A stretch of 64,000 nt of DNA from Streptomyces sp. NBC_01255 (GCF_036226445.1 NZ_CP108474.1:7936001-8000000), one strand, 5' to 3'. Positions 1 to 9,407 are shown, counted from the first letter of the stretch. Translations and numbers: made by a program. Notes: generated by a model from the letters alone, not told the origin.

Positions 1-1548
1 CGCCTCCACGGAGTCGTACTTCTTCGTCCCGAGGAAGCTCACGGTGACCGAGGAGTCCGTCGCGTCCGCCTTGATGTAGATCGGCTTGCCCGAGTCGTTG
101 CGGAACTTCAGGTCCAGGCTGCCCCAGGCGACGGTGGCCTCCCGGCCGGCGGGGTAGCGCTCGATGTAGAAGGAGTGGGCGCCGTACTCGACGGGCTTCA
201 CCCCGGCGAAGAACATCGCGTTGAAGACGGTGGTGGCCATGGCCGACACGCCGCCGCCCGGTGCGGAGCGGTACTGGCCGTCGAGGATCATCGTGCCGTC
301 CACGAAGCCGTTGTCCGCGGTGCGCTCGCCGACCGTCTCGTTGAAGCTCCAGACCTCACCGGGCTGCACCACGGAGCCGTTGATGAGCTCGGCGGCCCGG
401 CCGATGTTCGTGGTCCGGTAGGGCGCGGTGGGGAAGTCGACGGTGAAGGTCGACATCTGCTCGGTGATGCCGAGGCGGGCCAGCGAGTCGGCGGTCAGCT
501 CGGGCTGCGTGACCGTGGTGGCCACCGGGGCCGTGCGGGCCGTGGCGCCGTCCTTGGTGAGCAGCGGGCGCACGGCCTCGCCGAGGGCCTTCGCGGTGAC
601 CTCCTGCCCCGCCTTGCCCTCCGCCTCGACGACGACCTTGCCGTCCCGCACCCCGAGGGTCGCCTCGACCGGGGCGCCCGTCATGGACGCGAGAGGTTGG
701 GCGACGTCGGGGTCGCGGAGGAGGGCCTCGGCGTCGAGCGCGGCGCTGAGCGTGCCGTTCTCGGCCTTCACGGAGAGGTGGTCGCCGAGGGTGGCGGGGG
801 AGATCCGCAGCCGTTCGGCACCGGCCGTGAGCGTCACCGGGGCGGAGACGGCGGGCTTCGCGTACGTGTCGAGGAAGCGGGTGACCTCGGAGTCGCCCAG
901 CTTCGGTTCCGTGAGGGCGACGGGGAGGGTGACGGGCGAGGCGCCCGAAGCGGCGGGGTAGGCCGCGCGGAGGGTCTCGGCGGCCCGCCCGGTGTCGAGC
1001 TTCTGGCCGGTGACCGCCCGGGTCGCGACGGCTTCGCCGTCGCGGAAGGCGACGGAGCCCTCGCGGACCTTCCGGTCGTTCTTCTTGGCCAGCTCGGCCA
1101 CGGCGGCCTGTGTCCTGGCCTCGTCGTAGGCGAACACGGGACGTATCTCGCGCTCGCCGGAGGAGAAGAGCCGCCCGATGACGGTCACGGGGTCGCGGGA
1201 CGGGTCGGCCGCCAGCTCGGCGGTCTTCTCCACGTCCACGGTCAGGCCCGCGGCGGCGGGGGAGACGGTGGCATTGCGGTCGCCGACCGTGACGGGTATC
1301 GGCGCGCTCCAGGCGGCCGGGGCCTCGGCCGCGAGCTTCGCCCGCGCCTCGGCGCGGCTCATGCCGCCCACGTCCACGCCGGCGACGCTGGTGCCGGCGG
1401 ATATGTCGTCCCCGGTGGTGACAAGCCCCGCGACGTACAGGCCGCCCGCGGCGACGGCGACCACACCCGTCGCGATCGCCGCCGTCCGGAGGCGCGGACT
1501 GCGCCCCTCGCGGGGCGTCGGGGCATGGTCGGTCCTGGAGCGGGGCAC
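1..1548 (-). CDS. VanW-family membrane-anchored cell-wall protein (3' end beyond window)
   Basis: The gene runs off the left edge; 516 codons are visible. A short basic N-terminus is followed by one membrane segment (about residues 26-43, rich in A, V and G), which places the rest outside the cell. Then come repeats of the PG_binding_4 type and a C-terminal VanW domain with the recognisable stretch APGGGVS, then FNAMFFAG and YPAGREATV. VanW proteins are associated with glycopeptide resistance operons and peptidoglycan, but their activity is not established. I chose the GTG at 1548 because GGGAG lies about five bases upstream; in-frame GTG codons further upstream are possible. It is divergent from the VOC gene at 1716. 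Confidence 0.88.
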   Translation of the reverse strand, partial: MPRSRTDHAPTPREGRSPRLRTAAIATGVVAVAAGGLYVAGLVTTGDDISAGTSVAGVDVGGMSRAEARAKLAAEAPAAWSAPIPVTVGDRNATVSPAAAGLTVDVEKTAELAADPSRDPVTVIGRLFSSGEREIRPVFAYDEARTQAAVAELAKKNDRKVREGSVAFRDGEAVATRAVTGQKLDTGRAAETLRAAYPAASGASPVTLPVALTEPKLGDSEVTRFLDTYAKPAVSAPVTLTAGAERLRISPATLGDHLSVKAENGTLSAALDAEALLRDPDVAQPLASMTGAPVEATLGVRDGKVVVEAEGKAGQEVTAKALGEAVRPLLTKDGATARTAPVATTVTQPELTADSLARLGITEQMSTFTVDFPTAPYRTTNIGRAAELINGSVVQPGEVWSFNETVGERTADNGFVDGTMILDGQYRSAPGGGVSAMATTVFNAMFFAGVKPVEYGAHSFYIERYPAGREATVAWGSLDLKFRNDSGKPIYIKADATDSSVTVSFLGTKKYDSVEA

Positions 1549-1703
1549 ACGCTCTCCCGGGGCGTCGAGGGTGAGGGGGATCCCCACGACGGTACGCCGA
1601 AAGAGTGTCAAATGCACATAAAGCTGGGGTGACCTGCGGGGATACGGAGTGAGAGCGAGGCGGTACGGACCGTTCCGGGGGACTGGGAAGGGTGGGCCCC
1701 TGT

Positions 1704-1709
1704 TATCGT
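1704..1709 (+). promoter_or_regulatory. -10 element (TATCGT) of leaderless VOC gene
   Basis: TATCGT lies exactly six bases before the ATG at 1716 and no Shine-Dalgarno sequence separates them. Transcription would start at or next to the ATG. The same geometry recurs at seven other genes in the window. Confidence 0.5.
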
Positions 1710-1715
1710 GCGCCG

Positions 1716-2147
1716 ATGTCAACGATCAAGCAGTTCCAAGTGACCTTCGACTGCGCGGAACCCGCGCGCCTCGCCGCCTTCTGGTGCGAGGTGTTGGGGT
1801 ACGTCGTACCGACAGTCCCGGAGGGCTTTGCCACGTGGGAGGAGTACCACCACTCGCTGCCGCCCGAGGACGAGGTCTACTTCGCGTGCGCTGATCCCTC
1901 GGGTGTGGGCCCGCGCGTGCTGTTCCAGCGAGTTCCCGAAGGCAAGGTCGTCAAGAACCGGGTGCATCTTGATGTGCGGGTCGGCACAGGGCTCGTGGGT
2001 GACGAGCGCCTGGCCACGCTCGAGGCCGAATGCGCACGGCTGATGGCGCTCGGCGCGAAACACGTGCTGACGCAGCGCGCCGACGGCGTCAACGAGTCGT
2101 GCATCACGATGCAGGACATCGAGGGCAACGAGTTCTGCCTCGCCTGA
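1716..2147 (+). CDS. VOC (glyoxalase/bleomycin-resistance fold) family protein
   Basis: 143 residues. The sequence begins MSTIKQFQVTFDCAEP and has the paired beta-alpha-beta pattern of the vicinal oxygen chelate superfamily, including AFWCEVLGY early and DIEGNEFCLA at the end. Members are lyases, dioxygenases or drug-binding proteins; the substrate here cannot be told. A GTG at 1692 would add eight residues, but the family typically starts at the MSTIKQF-like segment, and the -10 element six bases before this ATG supports it. Stand-alone gene between the divergent VanW gene and the IclR regulator. Confidence 0.85.
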   Translation: MSTIKQFQVTFDCAEPARLAAFWCEVLGYVVPTVPEGFATWEEYHHSLPPEDEVYFACADPSGVGPRVLFQRVPEGKVVKNRVHLDVRVGTGLVGDERLATLEAECARLMALGAKHVLTQRADGVNESCITMQDIEGNEFCLA

Positions 2148-2265
2148 TTCTCCTCCGAGACTGCGAGGGGGGAGCCGTCTCCCGGGGACCTCTCAGGCCT
2201 CGTATGCGGCAGAAGGTATCCCGATCAAGATCATTGCAGAGCGAGATCACTTACGGGACAACCCT

Positions 2266-2271
2266 TAAGCT
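2266..2271 (+). promoter_or_regulatory. -10 element (TAAGCT) of leaderless IclR gene
   Basis: TAAGCT is six bases (GGAACG) before the ATG at 2278. Those six bases contain GGA but sit too close to the ATG to serve as a normal ribosome binding site, so leaderless initiation is the simpler reading. Confidence 0.5.
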
Positions 2272-2277
2272 GGAACG

Positions 2278-3081
2278 ATGCCCGCCACCCCGAGCCCCGG
2301 ACCCGCGAGCCACGGACCCCTGAGCCCCGGACCCCCGAGCCACGGGCCCCAGTCCGTCGACCGGGCCCTCGCCGTGCTCGACGCCGTCGGCGACGCCGAC
2401 CGGCCCGTCGGGGCGAAGGCGCTGGCGCGACGGCTCGGCTGCGCGCTCTCGACCGTCTACCACGTCACCGGGCCCCTGCTCGCGCGCGGCTACCTCGTCC
2501 GCACCGCCGAGGGGTACGCGCCCGGGCCCCGCGTCCCCGCCCTGCACCGCTCCCACCAGCGCCACCACGGCCTCGGCGCCGGGACCGGCGAGCTCCTCGG
2601 CCGGCTGCGGCGGGCCACGGGAGCGGAGGCGTACCACACCGCCTACCGCGACGGACTGATCACCGTCGTCGACACCACCGCCCCGGTGACCGACACCGCC
2701 CACCCCTTCACCCCCGGCCCCGAGGACCGCGCGCACGCGACAGCCCACGGCAAGGCGCTCCTCGCCGCGCTCCCGCGCCCGCTGCGCCGCCGCTATCTCG
2801 CCGACCACGGCATGGCCCGCTTCACCGAGCGGACCATCACCAGCGCCGAACGCTTCGAGGCGGAGGCCGCCCAGGTGCGCGGCCAGGGGTTCGCCGTCTC
2901 GGTGGGCGAGGCGGACCTCGCCTACACCTGCCTCGCCGTGGCCCTGCCCGAGCGCGGCGACGGCATCGTCCACGCGCTGTCCGTCTCCCTCCCCACCGCC
3001 GACTTCGGACGGCGGCAGGGCGAACTCCGGGCGGCGCTCGCCCGCGCCGTACCCGACTTTCCGGCCCTGCCGGAATCCTGA
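2278..3081 (+). CDS. IclR-family transcriptional regulator
   Basis: 267 residues. After a Pro/Ser/Gly/His-rich N-terminal tail of about 24 residues comes a winged helix-turn-helix (QSVDRALAVLDAVGD through ALSTVYHVTGPLLARGYL, about residues 25-75) and then an IclR effector domain (about 90-265) with HATAHGKALLAALP and a C-terminal CLAVALPE segment. IclR proteins control small catabolic operons in response to aromatic or sugar-derived ligands. The ligand and target are unknown; the small monooxygenase gene 45 bases downstream on the same strand is the obvious candidate target or co-transcribed partner. Confidence 0.9.
   Translation: MPATPSPGPASHGPLSPGPPSHGPQSVDRALAVLDAVGDADRPVGAKALARRLGCALSTVYHVTGPLLARGYLVRTAEGYAPGPRVPALHRSHQRHHGLGAGTGELLGRLRRATGAEAYHTAYRDGLITVVDTTAPVTDTAHPFTPGPEDRAHATAHGKALLAALPRPLRRRYLADHGMARFTERTITSAERFEAEAAQVRGQGFAVSVGEADLAYTCLAVALPERGDGIVHALSVSLPTADFGRRQGELRAALARAVPDFPALPES
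2293..2352 (+). repeat. 30-bp tandem duplication in the IclR N-terminal tail
   Basis: Two near-identical 30-bp units (2293-2322 and 2323-2352) both starting AGCCCCGGACCC encode the repeated peptide SPGPxSHGPx. The duplication is in frame and lies before the DNA-binding domain. Confidence 0.85.
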
Positions 3082-3126
3082 CCGGCCCGGCTGGCCGACC
3101 GGGCGGGAGCGCCGCAGGGTGGACGC

Positions 3127-3456
3127 ATGATCTTCATCGCCGTCCGTTTCACCGCCCGTCCCGACCACGCCGACCGCTGGCTCGACCTGGTCGCCGACTT
3201 CACCCGCGCCACCCGCGAGGAGCCCGGCAACCTCTTCTTCGACTGGTCCCGGAGCGTCGACGACCCGAACGTCTTCGTCCTCCTGGAGGCGTTCGCCGAC
3301 GCCGAGGCCGGCGCCGCCCACGTCTCCTCCGCCCATTTCGCCGCCGGCCTCGCCGCCATGGCCGGCGCCATCGCCACGACCCCCGAGATCATCAACGTCG
3401 AGGTCCCGCAGCAGGGCTGGGGCGCCATGGCCGAGCTCGCCCCGACCGACGCCTGA
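3127..3456 (+). CDS. Putative quinol monooxygenase (ABM domain, YgiN-like)
   Basis: 109 residues, a single antibiotic-biosynthesis-monooxygenase fold: MIFIAVRFTARPDH at the start, then EEPGNLFFDWSRS and FVLLEAFADAEAGAAHVSSAHF, the pattern of YgiN-type quinol monooxygenases, which act as cofactor-free small dimers. It lies 45 bases after the IclR gene on the same strand and could be its target. CAGGGT lies six bases before the ATG, a weaker version of the leaderless pattern seen elsewhere here. Physiological substrate not deducible. Confidence 0.88.
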   Translation: MIFIAVRFTARPDHADRWLDLVADFTRATREEPGNLFFDWSRSVDDPNVFVLLEAFADAEAGAAHVSSAHFAAGLAAMAGAIATTPEIINVEVPQQGWGAMAELAPTDA

Positions 3457-3549
3457 GCACCCCGGCCCGCACGCCTCCGGGGGCCCCGGCCCGCCTGATA
3501 GGTTCGCGGAAACGCAGGCGGGGCGGCGGCCCGAGGGGAGAAGCGGCAC

Positions 3550-4584
3550 ATGGCGGTGAGCGGACGGCAGACCGGCAGGCCCACCCTGGAAGAGGTCGCG
3601 GCCCGGGCCGGAGTCGGCCGCGGCACGGTCTCCCGGGTCATCAACGGCTCCCCGAAGGTGAGCGAGCAGGCCAAGGCCGCCGTCGAACAGGCCGTCGCCG
3701 AACTCGGCTACGTCCCCAACCGGGCCGCCCGCGCCCTCGCCGGCAGCCGCACCGACGCCGTCGCCCTGGTGATCCCCGAGACCGAGGCGCGGCTCTTCGC
3801 CGAGCCGTACTTCCTCGACATCATCCGCGGCGTCAGCACCGAACTCGCCGACGCCGACAAGCAGTTGCTGCTCACCCTGATCCGCAGCGACCAGGAGCGC
3901 CAGCGCTTCGAGCAGTACCTCGCCGCCCAGCGCGTCGATGGCGTCCTGCTCGTCTCCGTGCACGGCGACGACCCGCTGCCGGACCAGGTCCGCGCCCTCG
4001 GCCTGCCCGCCGTCCTCAACGGCCGTCGCCGAGAGGACGAGCGCGTCGCCTTCGTCGACTCCGACAACACCGGCGCCGGCCGGACCGCCGTCGCCCACCT
4101 CGCCGCGCGCGGCCGGCGCGGCATCGCCACCATCACGGGCCCCCTCGACATGTACGTGGCGCGCTGCCGGCTCGACGGCTACCGCGAGGGCCTGGCGGAG
4201 GCCGGACTCGCCCCCGACGAGGCCCTCGTCGCCAACGGAGACTTCACCGAGGAGGGCGGCCGGCGCGCCATGCGGGAACTCCTCGACCGCAGGCCCGGCC
4301 TCGACGCCGTCTTCGCCGCCTCCGACGTGATGGCCGCCGGCGCGCGCGGGGTGCTGCGCGAGGCGGGCCGCCGGGTCCCCGAGGACGTCGCGCTCGTCGG
4401 CGTCGACGACTCGGCCGTCGCCCGGCACATGGACCCGCCCCTCACGAGCGTCCGGCAGCCCATCGAGGAGATGGGCCGCACGATGGCGCGCCTCCTCCTC
4501 CAGGAGATCGCCGAGCCCAGCGAGCCGGACGAGCAGCCCCGCCGGATGCTGCCCACCGAGCTGGTCGTCCGCGGCTCTTCCTGA
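3550..4584 (+). CDS. LacI-family transcriptional regulator
   Basis: 344 residues. The N-terminal helix-turn-helix and hinge (PTLEEVAARAGVGRGTVSRV through NRAARALAG, about residues 10-62) is canonical LacI, followed by a periplasmic-binding-protein-like effector domain to the end (ALVIPE... VGVDDSAVARHMDPPLTSVRQP). The start ATG is preceded by GGGGAGAAG, a good ribosome binding site. LacI proteins usually repress sugar uptake and catabolism. No sugar transporter is adjacent; the next gene is the GGDEF-EAL fusion 230 bases downstream, so the regulon is unclear. Confidence 0.93.
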   Translation: MAVSGRQTGRPTLEEVAARAGVGRGTVSRVINGSPKVSEQAKAAVEQAVAELGYVPNRAARALAGSRTDAVALVIPETEARLFAEPYFLDIIRGVSTELADADKQLLLTLIRSDQERQRFEQYLAAQRVDGVLLVSVHGDDPLPDQVRALGLPAVLNGRRREDERVAFVDSDNTGAGRTAVAHLAARGRRGIATITGPLDMYVARCRLDGYREGLAEAGLAPDEALVANGDFTEEGGRRAMRELLDRRPGLDAVFAASDVMAAGARGVLREAGRRVPEDVALVGVDDSAVARHMDPPLTSVRQPIEEMGRTMARLLLQEIAEPSEPDEQPRRMLPTELVVRGSS

Positions 4585-4611
4585 CGCGCCCCTCCAGGGC
4601 CGGCTCCCGGC

Positions 4612-4715
4612 CCGGGGCGGTCCGAGACGGTCCGGGGCGGTCCGAGACGGGCCGCGGTCCGAGACGGTCCAGGGCGGTCCGCGAAGGGTCCGAGGCGACC
4701 CGGGACGGTCCGAGA
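4612..4715. repeat. Degenerate 20-bp tandem repeat between LacI and the GGDEF-EAL fusion
   Basis: Two 20-bp units starting CCGGGGCGGTCCGAGACGG (4612-4631, 4632-4651) are followed by shorter, diverged copies built on GGTCCGAGACGG. The array ends about 100 bases before the next start codon. It sits where a promoter or operator for the fusion gene would be expected. Confidence 0.8.
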
Positions 4716-4814
4716 TGCAGCCCGCTCCGGGCCCCCGGACAATGGACACCGTACGGGGTCCGTATCCGCGACCAGGGCGCTTCCCTCGGCGTCCGACCCG
4801 GCAAGGGGGCCACG

Positions 4815-7800
4815 ATGGCGTTGCGTCAGCCGATCCGGTCACACACCGCCTCCGGGTCACTACGCACGTGGACGCTGGTCTATCTCGTGGCCGTCACCCT
4901 GCTGACGCTCGCGTACCTCCAGTTCCCGGCCCGGCACACCATCCTCTGGGCACTCATCGGACTCGGCGGCGTCGTCGCCATCCTCGTCGGCGTCCATCTG
5001 CACCGGCCCGCCCGCCGCTGGCCCTGGCTGGTGCTCGCCGCCGCCAACTTCGCCTTCGTCGCCGGAGACACCGCCTACAACGTCCTGGAGGGCTTCTTCG
5101 GCCAGACCCGGCCCTTCCCCTCCGTCGCCGACGCCCTGTACCTGGCCACGTACCCCCTGTTCGCCATCGGCCTCTTCGGCTTCATCCGCTACCGGGCCGC
5201 CGGCCGCGACCTCGCGGTCGTCCTCGACGCGCTGATCCTCACCTCGGGAATCGCGCTGCTCTCCTGGGTCAACCTCATCACCCCGCTCGCCCGGAGCGAG
5301 GACATGACCTGGACCGAGAAGGCCATCTCCATCGCCTATCCCCTCGGCGACGTCCTGATGCTCGCGATGCTCGCCCGGCTGCTCGTCCCCGGCGGCCTGC
5401 GCTCCCGGTCCGTGCAGCTCCTCACCCTCGGCACCTGCGGCATCCTCGCCTCCGACGTCATCTACGGCACGCTCCAGCTCAAGGGCACCTGGCAGGTCGG
5501 CACACCGTGGGACCTCGGCTGGGTCGTGTTCTTCACCGCCTGGGGCCTCGCCGCGCTCCACCCCTCGATGACCGGCCTCACCGAGCGCGCCCCCGAACCG
5601 GCACCGCGCGTCGCGGAACGCCGCCTCGCGCTCCTCGCCGGCGCCTCCCTCGTCGCCCCCGCCCTGCTCCTCTTCCAGTCGCTGCGCCTCGACAAGGACC
5701 AGGACATCGGCGTCATCGCGATCTTCTCGGCGCTGATGTTCCTGCTGGTCCTCGCCCGACTGTGGAGCATGATGACCGCTCACGGGAAGGCCGAGGCGCG
5801 CGAGCGCAGCCTCCGGGTCGCCGCCGCCTCCCTCGTCGCCGCCCTGAGCCCCCGGGAGGTCGCCGGATCGGTGGAGACGGCCTCCGCGACGCTCTTCGGT
5901 CCCGGCACCGATCACCGGGTCCTCCTCTTCACCCGTGACCGCAAGGGCGGCCTCACGGCCGTGGCCACCGTGGCCCACCCGTGGAGCTGTAGTACCGACC
6001 GGCTGACGCTCCCTCCCACGACGGCCTGGCCCGAGCTCGTCGCCCACGGTGCCCGGCTCCTCCCCGTGACCCGGCTCGACCCCGCCGTCGCCGCCGAGGC
6101 GGCGCCCGAGTCCCACGCGCTGCTCTGCCCCCTGGAGCTCCAGACGCCGACCGGACGCGAATCGATGCTCGGCGTGCTGCTCCTCGCGGGACCCGAGAAG
6201 AAGCTCTCCGAGATCGCGGGCCCCGCCCAGTCGCTCGCCTCCCAGGCGGCCCTCGCCCTGGAACGCTTCGGGCTCACGGAGGAGGTCAACCGCCGGACGA
6301 GCGAGGCCTACTTCCGGACGCTCGTCCACAACACCTCGGACGTCATCCTCATCGTCGACGACGACGACACCGTCCGGTACGCGAGCCCGTCCGCCGAGTC
6401 CATGTTCGGTCACTCCCTGCTCCCGGGCACCCCGCTCACCGAGCTGCTCGCCCCCGCCGACCAGGCCAGCGCCCTGCGCATCCTCGCCGACGCCCGTTCG
6501 CACGACGCGGTCGACGCCCGGGACGACTGGAAACTGCTCCACGGCGGCGCCGGCGGCGGCTCCACCGACCTCCAGGTCGAGGTCCGGTGCAGCAACCTCC
6601 GCAACGAACGCACCGTGCACGGTCTCGTCCTCACCCTGAGGGACGTCACCGAACAGCGGAAGCTGGAACGGGAACTCACCCACCGGGCCTTCCACGACTC
6701 CCTCACGGGCCTCCCCAACCGCGTCCTGCTGCTCGAACGGATCGAGCGCGCCCTGCTCCGCGGCCGCCGCGAATCCACCCTGACCTGCATGCTCTTCGTC
6801 GACCTCGACGACTTCAAGGTCGTCAACGACACCATGGGGCACTCCGTCGGCGACGAACTCCTCGTCGCCGTGGCCCGCCGCCTCACCTCCGTCCTGCGGC
6901 TCACCGACACGGCGGCCCGGCTCGGCGGCGACGAGTTCGCCGTCCTCATCGAGGGGGCCAGGGAACCCCGCGACGCCGAGACCCTCGCCGCCGAGATCGT
7001 GCACACGCTCAGCCAGCCCTTCCACCTCACCGACGGAGCCGTCTCCGTCTCCACGAGCGTCGGCATCGCGACCGTCCTCGACAGCGCGCACGCCGAGGAG
7101 CTCCTCGGCCACGCCGACCTCGCCCTGTACGCGGCGAAGGCGGCCGGCAAGAAGCGGTGGCGGCTCTTCCACCCGGAACTCCACTCCCGGCTCGTCGCCC
7201 GGCACGAGCTCCAGGCGGGCATGGACACGGCCATCGCCGACCACGCCTTCGCCTTGCGCTACCAGCCCATCGTGGAGGTCGACGGCGGCGCCACCGCCGG
7301 CCTGGAAGCGCTCATCCGCTGGCCGCACGCCCGGCGCGGGATGGTGCCGCCCGACCAGTTCATCACCCTGGCCGAGGAGAGCGGCCACATCATGCCGCTG
7401 GGCGCCTGGGTCCTCGAACACGCGGCACTCGACATCGCGCGCTGGCAGCGCTCCCGACCGCACCGGCCGCCCTTGTACGCCAACGTCAACGTCTCCGCCC
7501 GCCAGTTCCGCGACCCGGGGTTCCTCGAAGGGGTCAAGCGCACCCTCCGCTCCTCCGGGCTCGCGCCGGGCTCGCTCGTCCTGGAGCTCACCGAGACCGT
7601 CCTCATGCGCCAGGACACCCAGATCCGGACGACCATGGCCGCCCTGAAGGACCTCGGAGTCTCGATCGCCATCGACGACTTCGGCACCGGCTTCTCCTCG
7701 CTCAGCTATCTCCGCGAGTTCCCGATCGACATCCTCAAGGTCGACAAGTCGTTCATCGACGACATCACGACCGACCCCCAGCAGGTCGCCCTCGTGGAGG

Positions 7801-9407
7801 GCATCGTGCGCATCGCCGACGTCCTCGGCCTGCTGGTCGTCGCCGAGGGCATCGAGCACGAGGAGCAGCGGGAGCTCCTCGCCGAGATGGGCTGCCGCTA
7901 CGGGCAGGGCTACCTCTTCGCCCGGCCGATGACCGTCCACCAGGCCGACTCGTACCTGCACCGCGCCCCGTCCCCGGGCGCCCACCGCGCCGTCCGCCCG
8001 GCTCGGCCCGTCTCCCCGGCCGCACCGGGAACCGCCCCCGCCACCGTCCCCACCAGCGCGGGTGTCGGCACCCCCGCCCCCGCAATCGGACCGGCCCGAG
8101 CCCCCGGACCCACCGCCGCGACCGCCCGGACCGGCCGGCCGCCGCGCCCCTCCCGCTGGCGCGATCTGGAGCACCTCCAGCGGACCAGCCTCATGTGCGA
8201 CGCCGTCATCGACGAGATCGACGGCCGCCGCATCCGGGTCGGCGACGACTGGCTCGTCGACTTCGCCTCCTGCAACTACCTCGGCTTCGACCTCGACCCC
8301 ACGATCATGGCGTCGATCGAACCGGAGGTCAGACGGTGGGGCACCCACCCGAGCTGGTCCCGGCTCATCGGCAGTCCGCGGCTCTACCCGCGCATCGAGG
8401 AGCGGCTCACCGAACTCCTGGGCGCCCCCGACACCCTCCTGCTGCCCACGATCACCCTCATCCACCAGTCCGTCATCCCGCTCCTGGCCGGCACGGGCCA
8501 GGTCTTCGTCGAGGCACAGGCCCACCGCACCGTGTACGACGGCTGTGTCGTCGCCCGCGGCCAGGGCGCCGAGATCCACCGCTTCAGCGCGGACCGGCCC
8601 GAGGAGCTGGCCTCGCTGCTCCGCGGCGCCCCCGGCGACGCCGGCCGGCTCGTCTGCATGGACGGTGTCAACAGCATGACCGGCAACTTCCCGGACCTGC
8701 GGACCCTGGCCAGGATCTGCCGGGAGAACGGCGCCCTGCTGTACGTCGACGACGCCCACGGCTTCGGCGTCATCGGAGAGCGAACCGCGGACGAGAGCAG
8801 CCCGTACGGCTCGCGCGGCAACAGCATCGTCCGCCACCTCGGCGAGACCTACGACGACCTGGTGCTCGTCGGCGGCTTCTCCAAGGCGTTCTCCTCGCTG
8901 CTCGCCTTCCTCGCCGTCCCGAAGTGGCTCAAGGACCACCTGAAGGTGGCGGCGGCCCCGTACCTCTACTCAGGCCCCTCGCCGACGGCCTCCCTCGCCA
9001 CCGCCCTCGCCGGGCTCGACGTCAACGACGAGCGCGGCGACGAGATCCGGGCCGACCTCTACCGCAAGACGGCCCGGGTCCTCGCCCACGTCCGGGGCCT
9101 CGGCCTCGCCACCCCGAACACCGACGGGCTGCCGATCGTCGAGATCCCGCTCGCCGACTCCGCGGACCTCGACGCCGTCGCCGCCTTCCTCTGGGAGCAC
9201 GGGATCTACGTGACGCTCGCCTCCTACCCGCTCGTCCCGCGCGACCGGGTCGGCTTCCGCATCCAGGTCACCGCCGCCAACACCGACGAGGAGATCGACC
9301 AATTGTGCGAGGCCCTCACGGCGCTCGCCGAGCGGTTCACCCTCCAGCACGCCGACGTCCAGCGCCCCGGTGCCATCGCGGCCGGCCGCCGGCCGCCCGA
9401 GCGGTGA
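4815..9407 (+). CDS. Membrane GGDEF-EAL c-di-GMP protein fused to an alpha-oxoamine-synthase-like PLP enzyme
   Basis: 1,530 residues in one uninterrupted frame. Residues 1-320 hold about eight to ten membrane segments, then a GAF-like region (about 335-490), a PAS domain (about 500-620), GGDEF (GGDEF at 704-708, with an inhibitory-site RLTD at 695-698) and EAL (EAL at 831-833, DDFGTGFSS from 954). Both enzymatic motifs are intact, so it could make or degrade c-di-GMP. After a Pro/Ala-rich linker (about 1055-1110) comes a full fold-type I PLP domain (1115-1515) resembling 8-amino-7-oxononanoate synthase, serine palmitoyltransferase and CqsA: NYLGF at 1154, His1237, DDAH with Asp1312 and His1315, and the Schiff-base lysine at about 1357 in GGFSKAFSS. 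ATG start with GGGGGCC-type weak ribosome site. The stop overlaps the next gene as TGATG. The fusion product is unknown. Confidence 0.93.
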   Translation: MALRQPIRSHTASGSLRTWTLVYLVAVTLLTLAYLQFPARHTILWALIGLGGVVAILVGVHLHRPARRWPWLVLAAANFAFVAGDTAYNVLEGFFGQTRPFPSVADALYLATYPLFAIGLFGFIRYRAAGRDLAVVLDALILTSGIALLSWVNLITPLARSEDMTWTEKAISIAYPLGDVLMLAMLARLLVPGGLRSRSVQLLTLGTCGILASDVIYGTLQLKGTWQVGTPWDLGWVVFFTAWGLAALHPSMTGLTERAPEPAPRVAERRLALLAGASLVAPALLLFQSLRLDKDQDIGVIAIFSALMFLLVLARLWSMMTAHGKAEARERSLRVAAASLVAALSPREVAGSVETASATLFGPGTDHRVLLFTRDRKGGLTAVATVAHPWSCSTDRLTLPPTTAWPELVAHGARLLPVTRLDPAVAAEAAPESHALLCPLELQTPTGRESMLGVLLLAGPEKKLSEIAGPAQSLASQAALALERFGLTEEVNRRTSEAYFRTLVHNTSDVILIVDDDDTVRYASPSAESMFGHSLLPGTPLTELLAPADQASALRILADARSHDAVDARDDWKLLHGGAGGGSTDLQVEVRCSNLRNERTVHGLVLTLRDVTEQRKLERELTHRAFHDSLTGLPNRVLLLERIERALLRGRRESTLTCMLFVDLDDFKVVNDTMGHSVGDELLVAVARRLTSVLRLTDTAARLGGDEFAVLIEGAREPRDAETLAAEIVHTLSQPFHLTDGAVSVSTSVGIATVLDSAHAEELLGHADLALYAAKAAGKKRWRLFHPELHSRLVARHELQAGMDTAIADHAFALRYQPIVEVDGGATAGLEALIRWPHARRGMVPPDQFITLAEESGHIMPLGAWVLEHAALDIARWQRSRPHRPPLYANVNVSARQFRDPGFLEGVKRTLRSSGLAPGSLVLELTETVLMRQDTQIRTTMAALKDLGVSIAIDDFGTGFSSLSYLREFPIDILKVDKSFIDDITTDPQQVALVEGIVRIADVLGLLVVAEGIEHEEQRELLAEMGCRYGQGYLFARPMTVHQADSYLHRAPSPGAHRAVRPARPVSPAAPGTAPATVPTSAGVGTPAPAIGPARAPGPTAATARTGRPPRPSRWRDLEHLQRTSLMCDAVIDEIDGRRIRVGDDWLVDFASCNYLGFDLDPTIMASIEPEVRRWGTHPSWSRLIGSPRLYPRIEERLTELLGAPDTLLLPTITLIHQSVIPLLAGTGQVFVEAQAHRTVYDGCVVARGQGAEIHRFSADRPEELASLLRGAPGDAGRLVCMDGVNSMTGNFPDLRTLARICRENGALLYVDDAHGFGVIGERTADESSPYGSRGNSIVRHLGETYDDLVLVGGFSKAFSSLLAFLAVPKWLKDHLKVAAAPYLYSGPSPTASLATALAGLDVNDERGDEIRADLYRKTARVLAHVRGLGLATPNTDGLPIVEIPLADSADLDAVAAFLWEHGIYVTLASYPLVPRDRVGFRIQVTAANTDEEIDQLCEALTALAERFTLQHADVQRPGAIAAGRRPPER

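Noticed and set aside
175..1632. 485-codon plus-strand frame opposite the VanW gene
   Set aside because: It is the antisense shadow of a well-supported minus-strand protein with VanW motifs; its own translation is low-complexity Gly/Arg/Asp without domains.
4860..8939. 1,359-codon minus-strand frame under the GGDEF-EAL fusion
   Set aside because: Pure Gly/Glu/Asp/Val-rich antisense translation caused by extreme third-position GC; no motif and no ribosome site.
6587..9406. 5' part of a long plus-strand frame leading into the methyltransferase
   Set aside because: It is an Arg/Pro-rich shadow of the PLP fusion; only the part from the ATG at 9407 is a gene.
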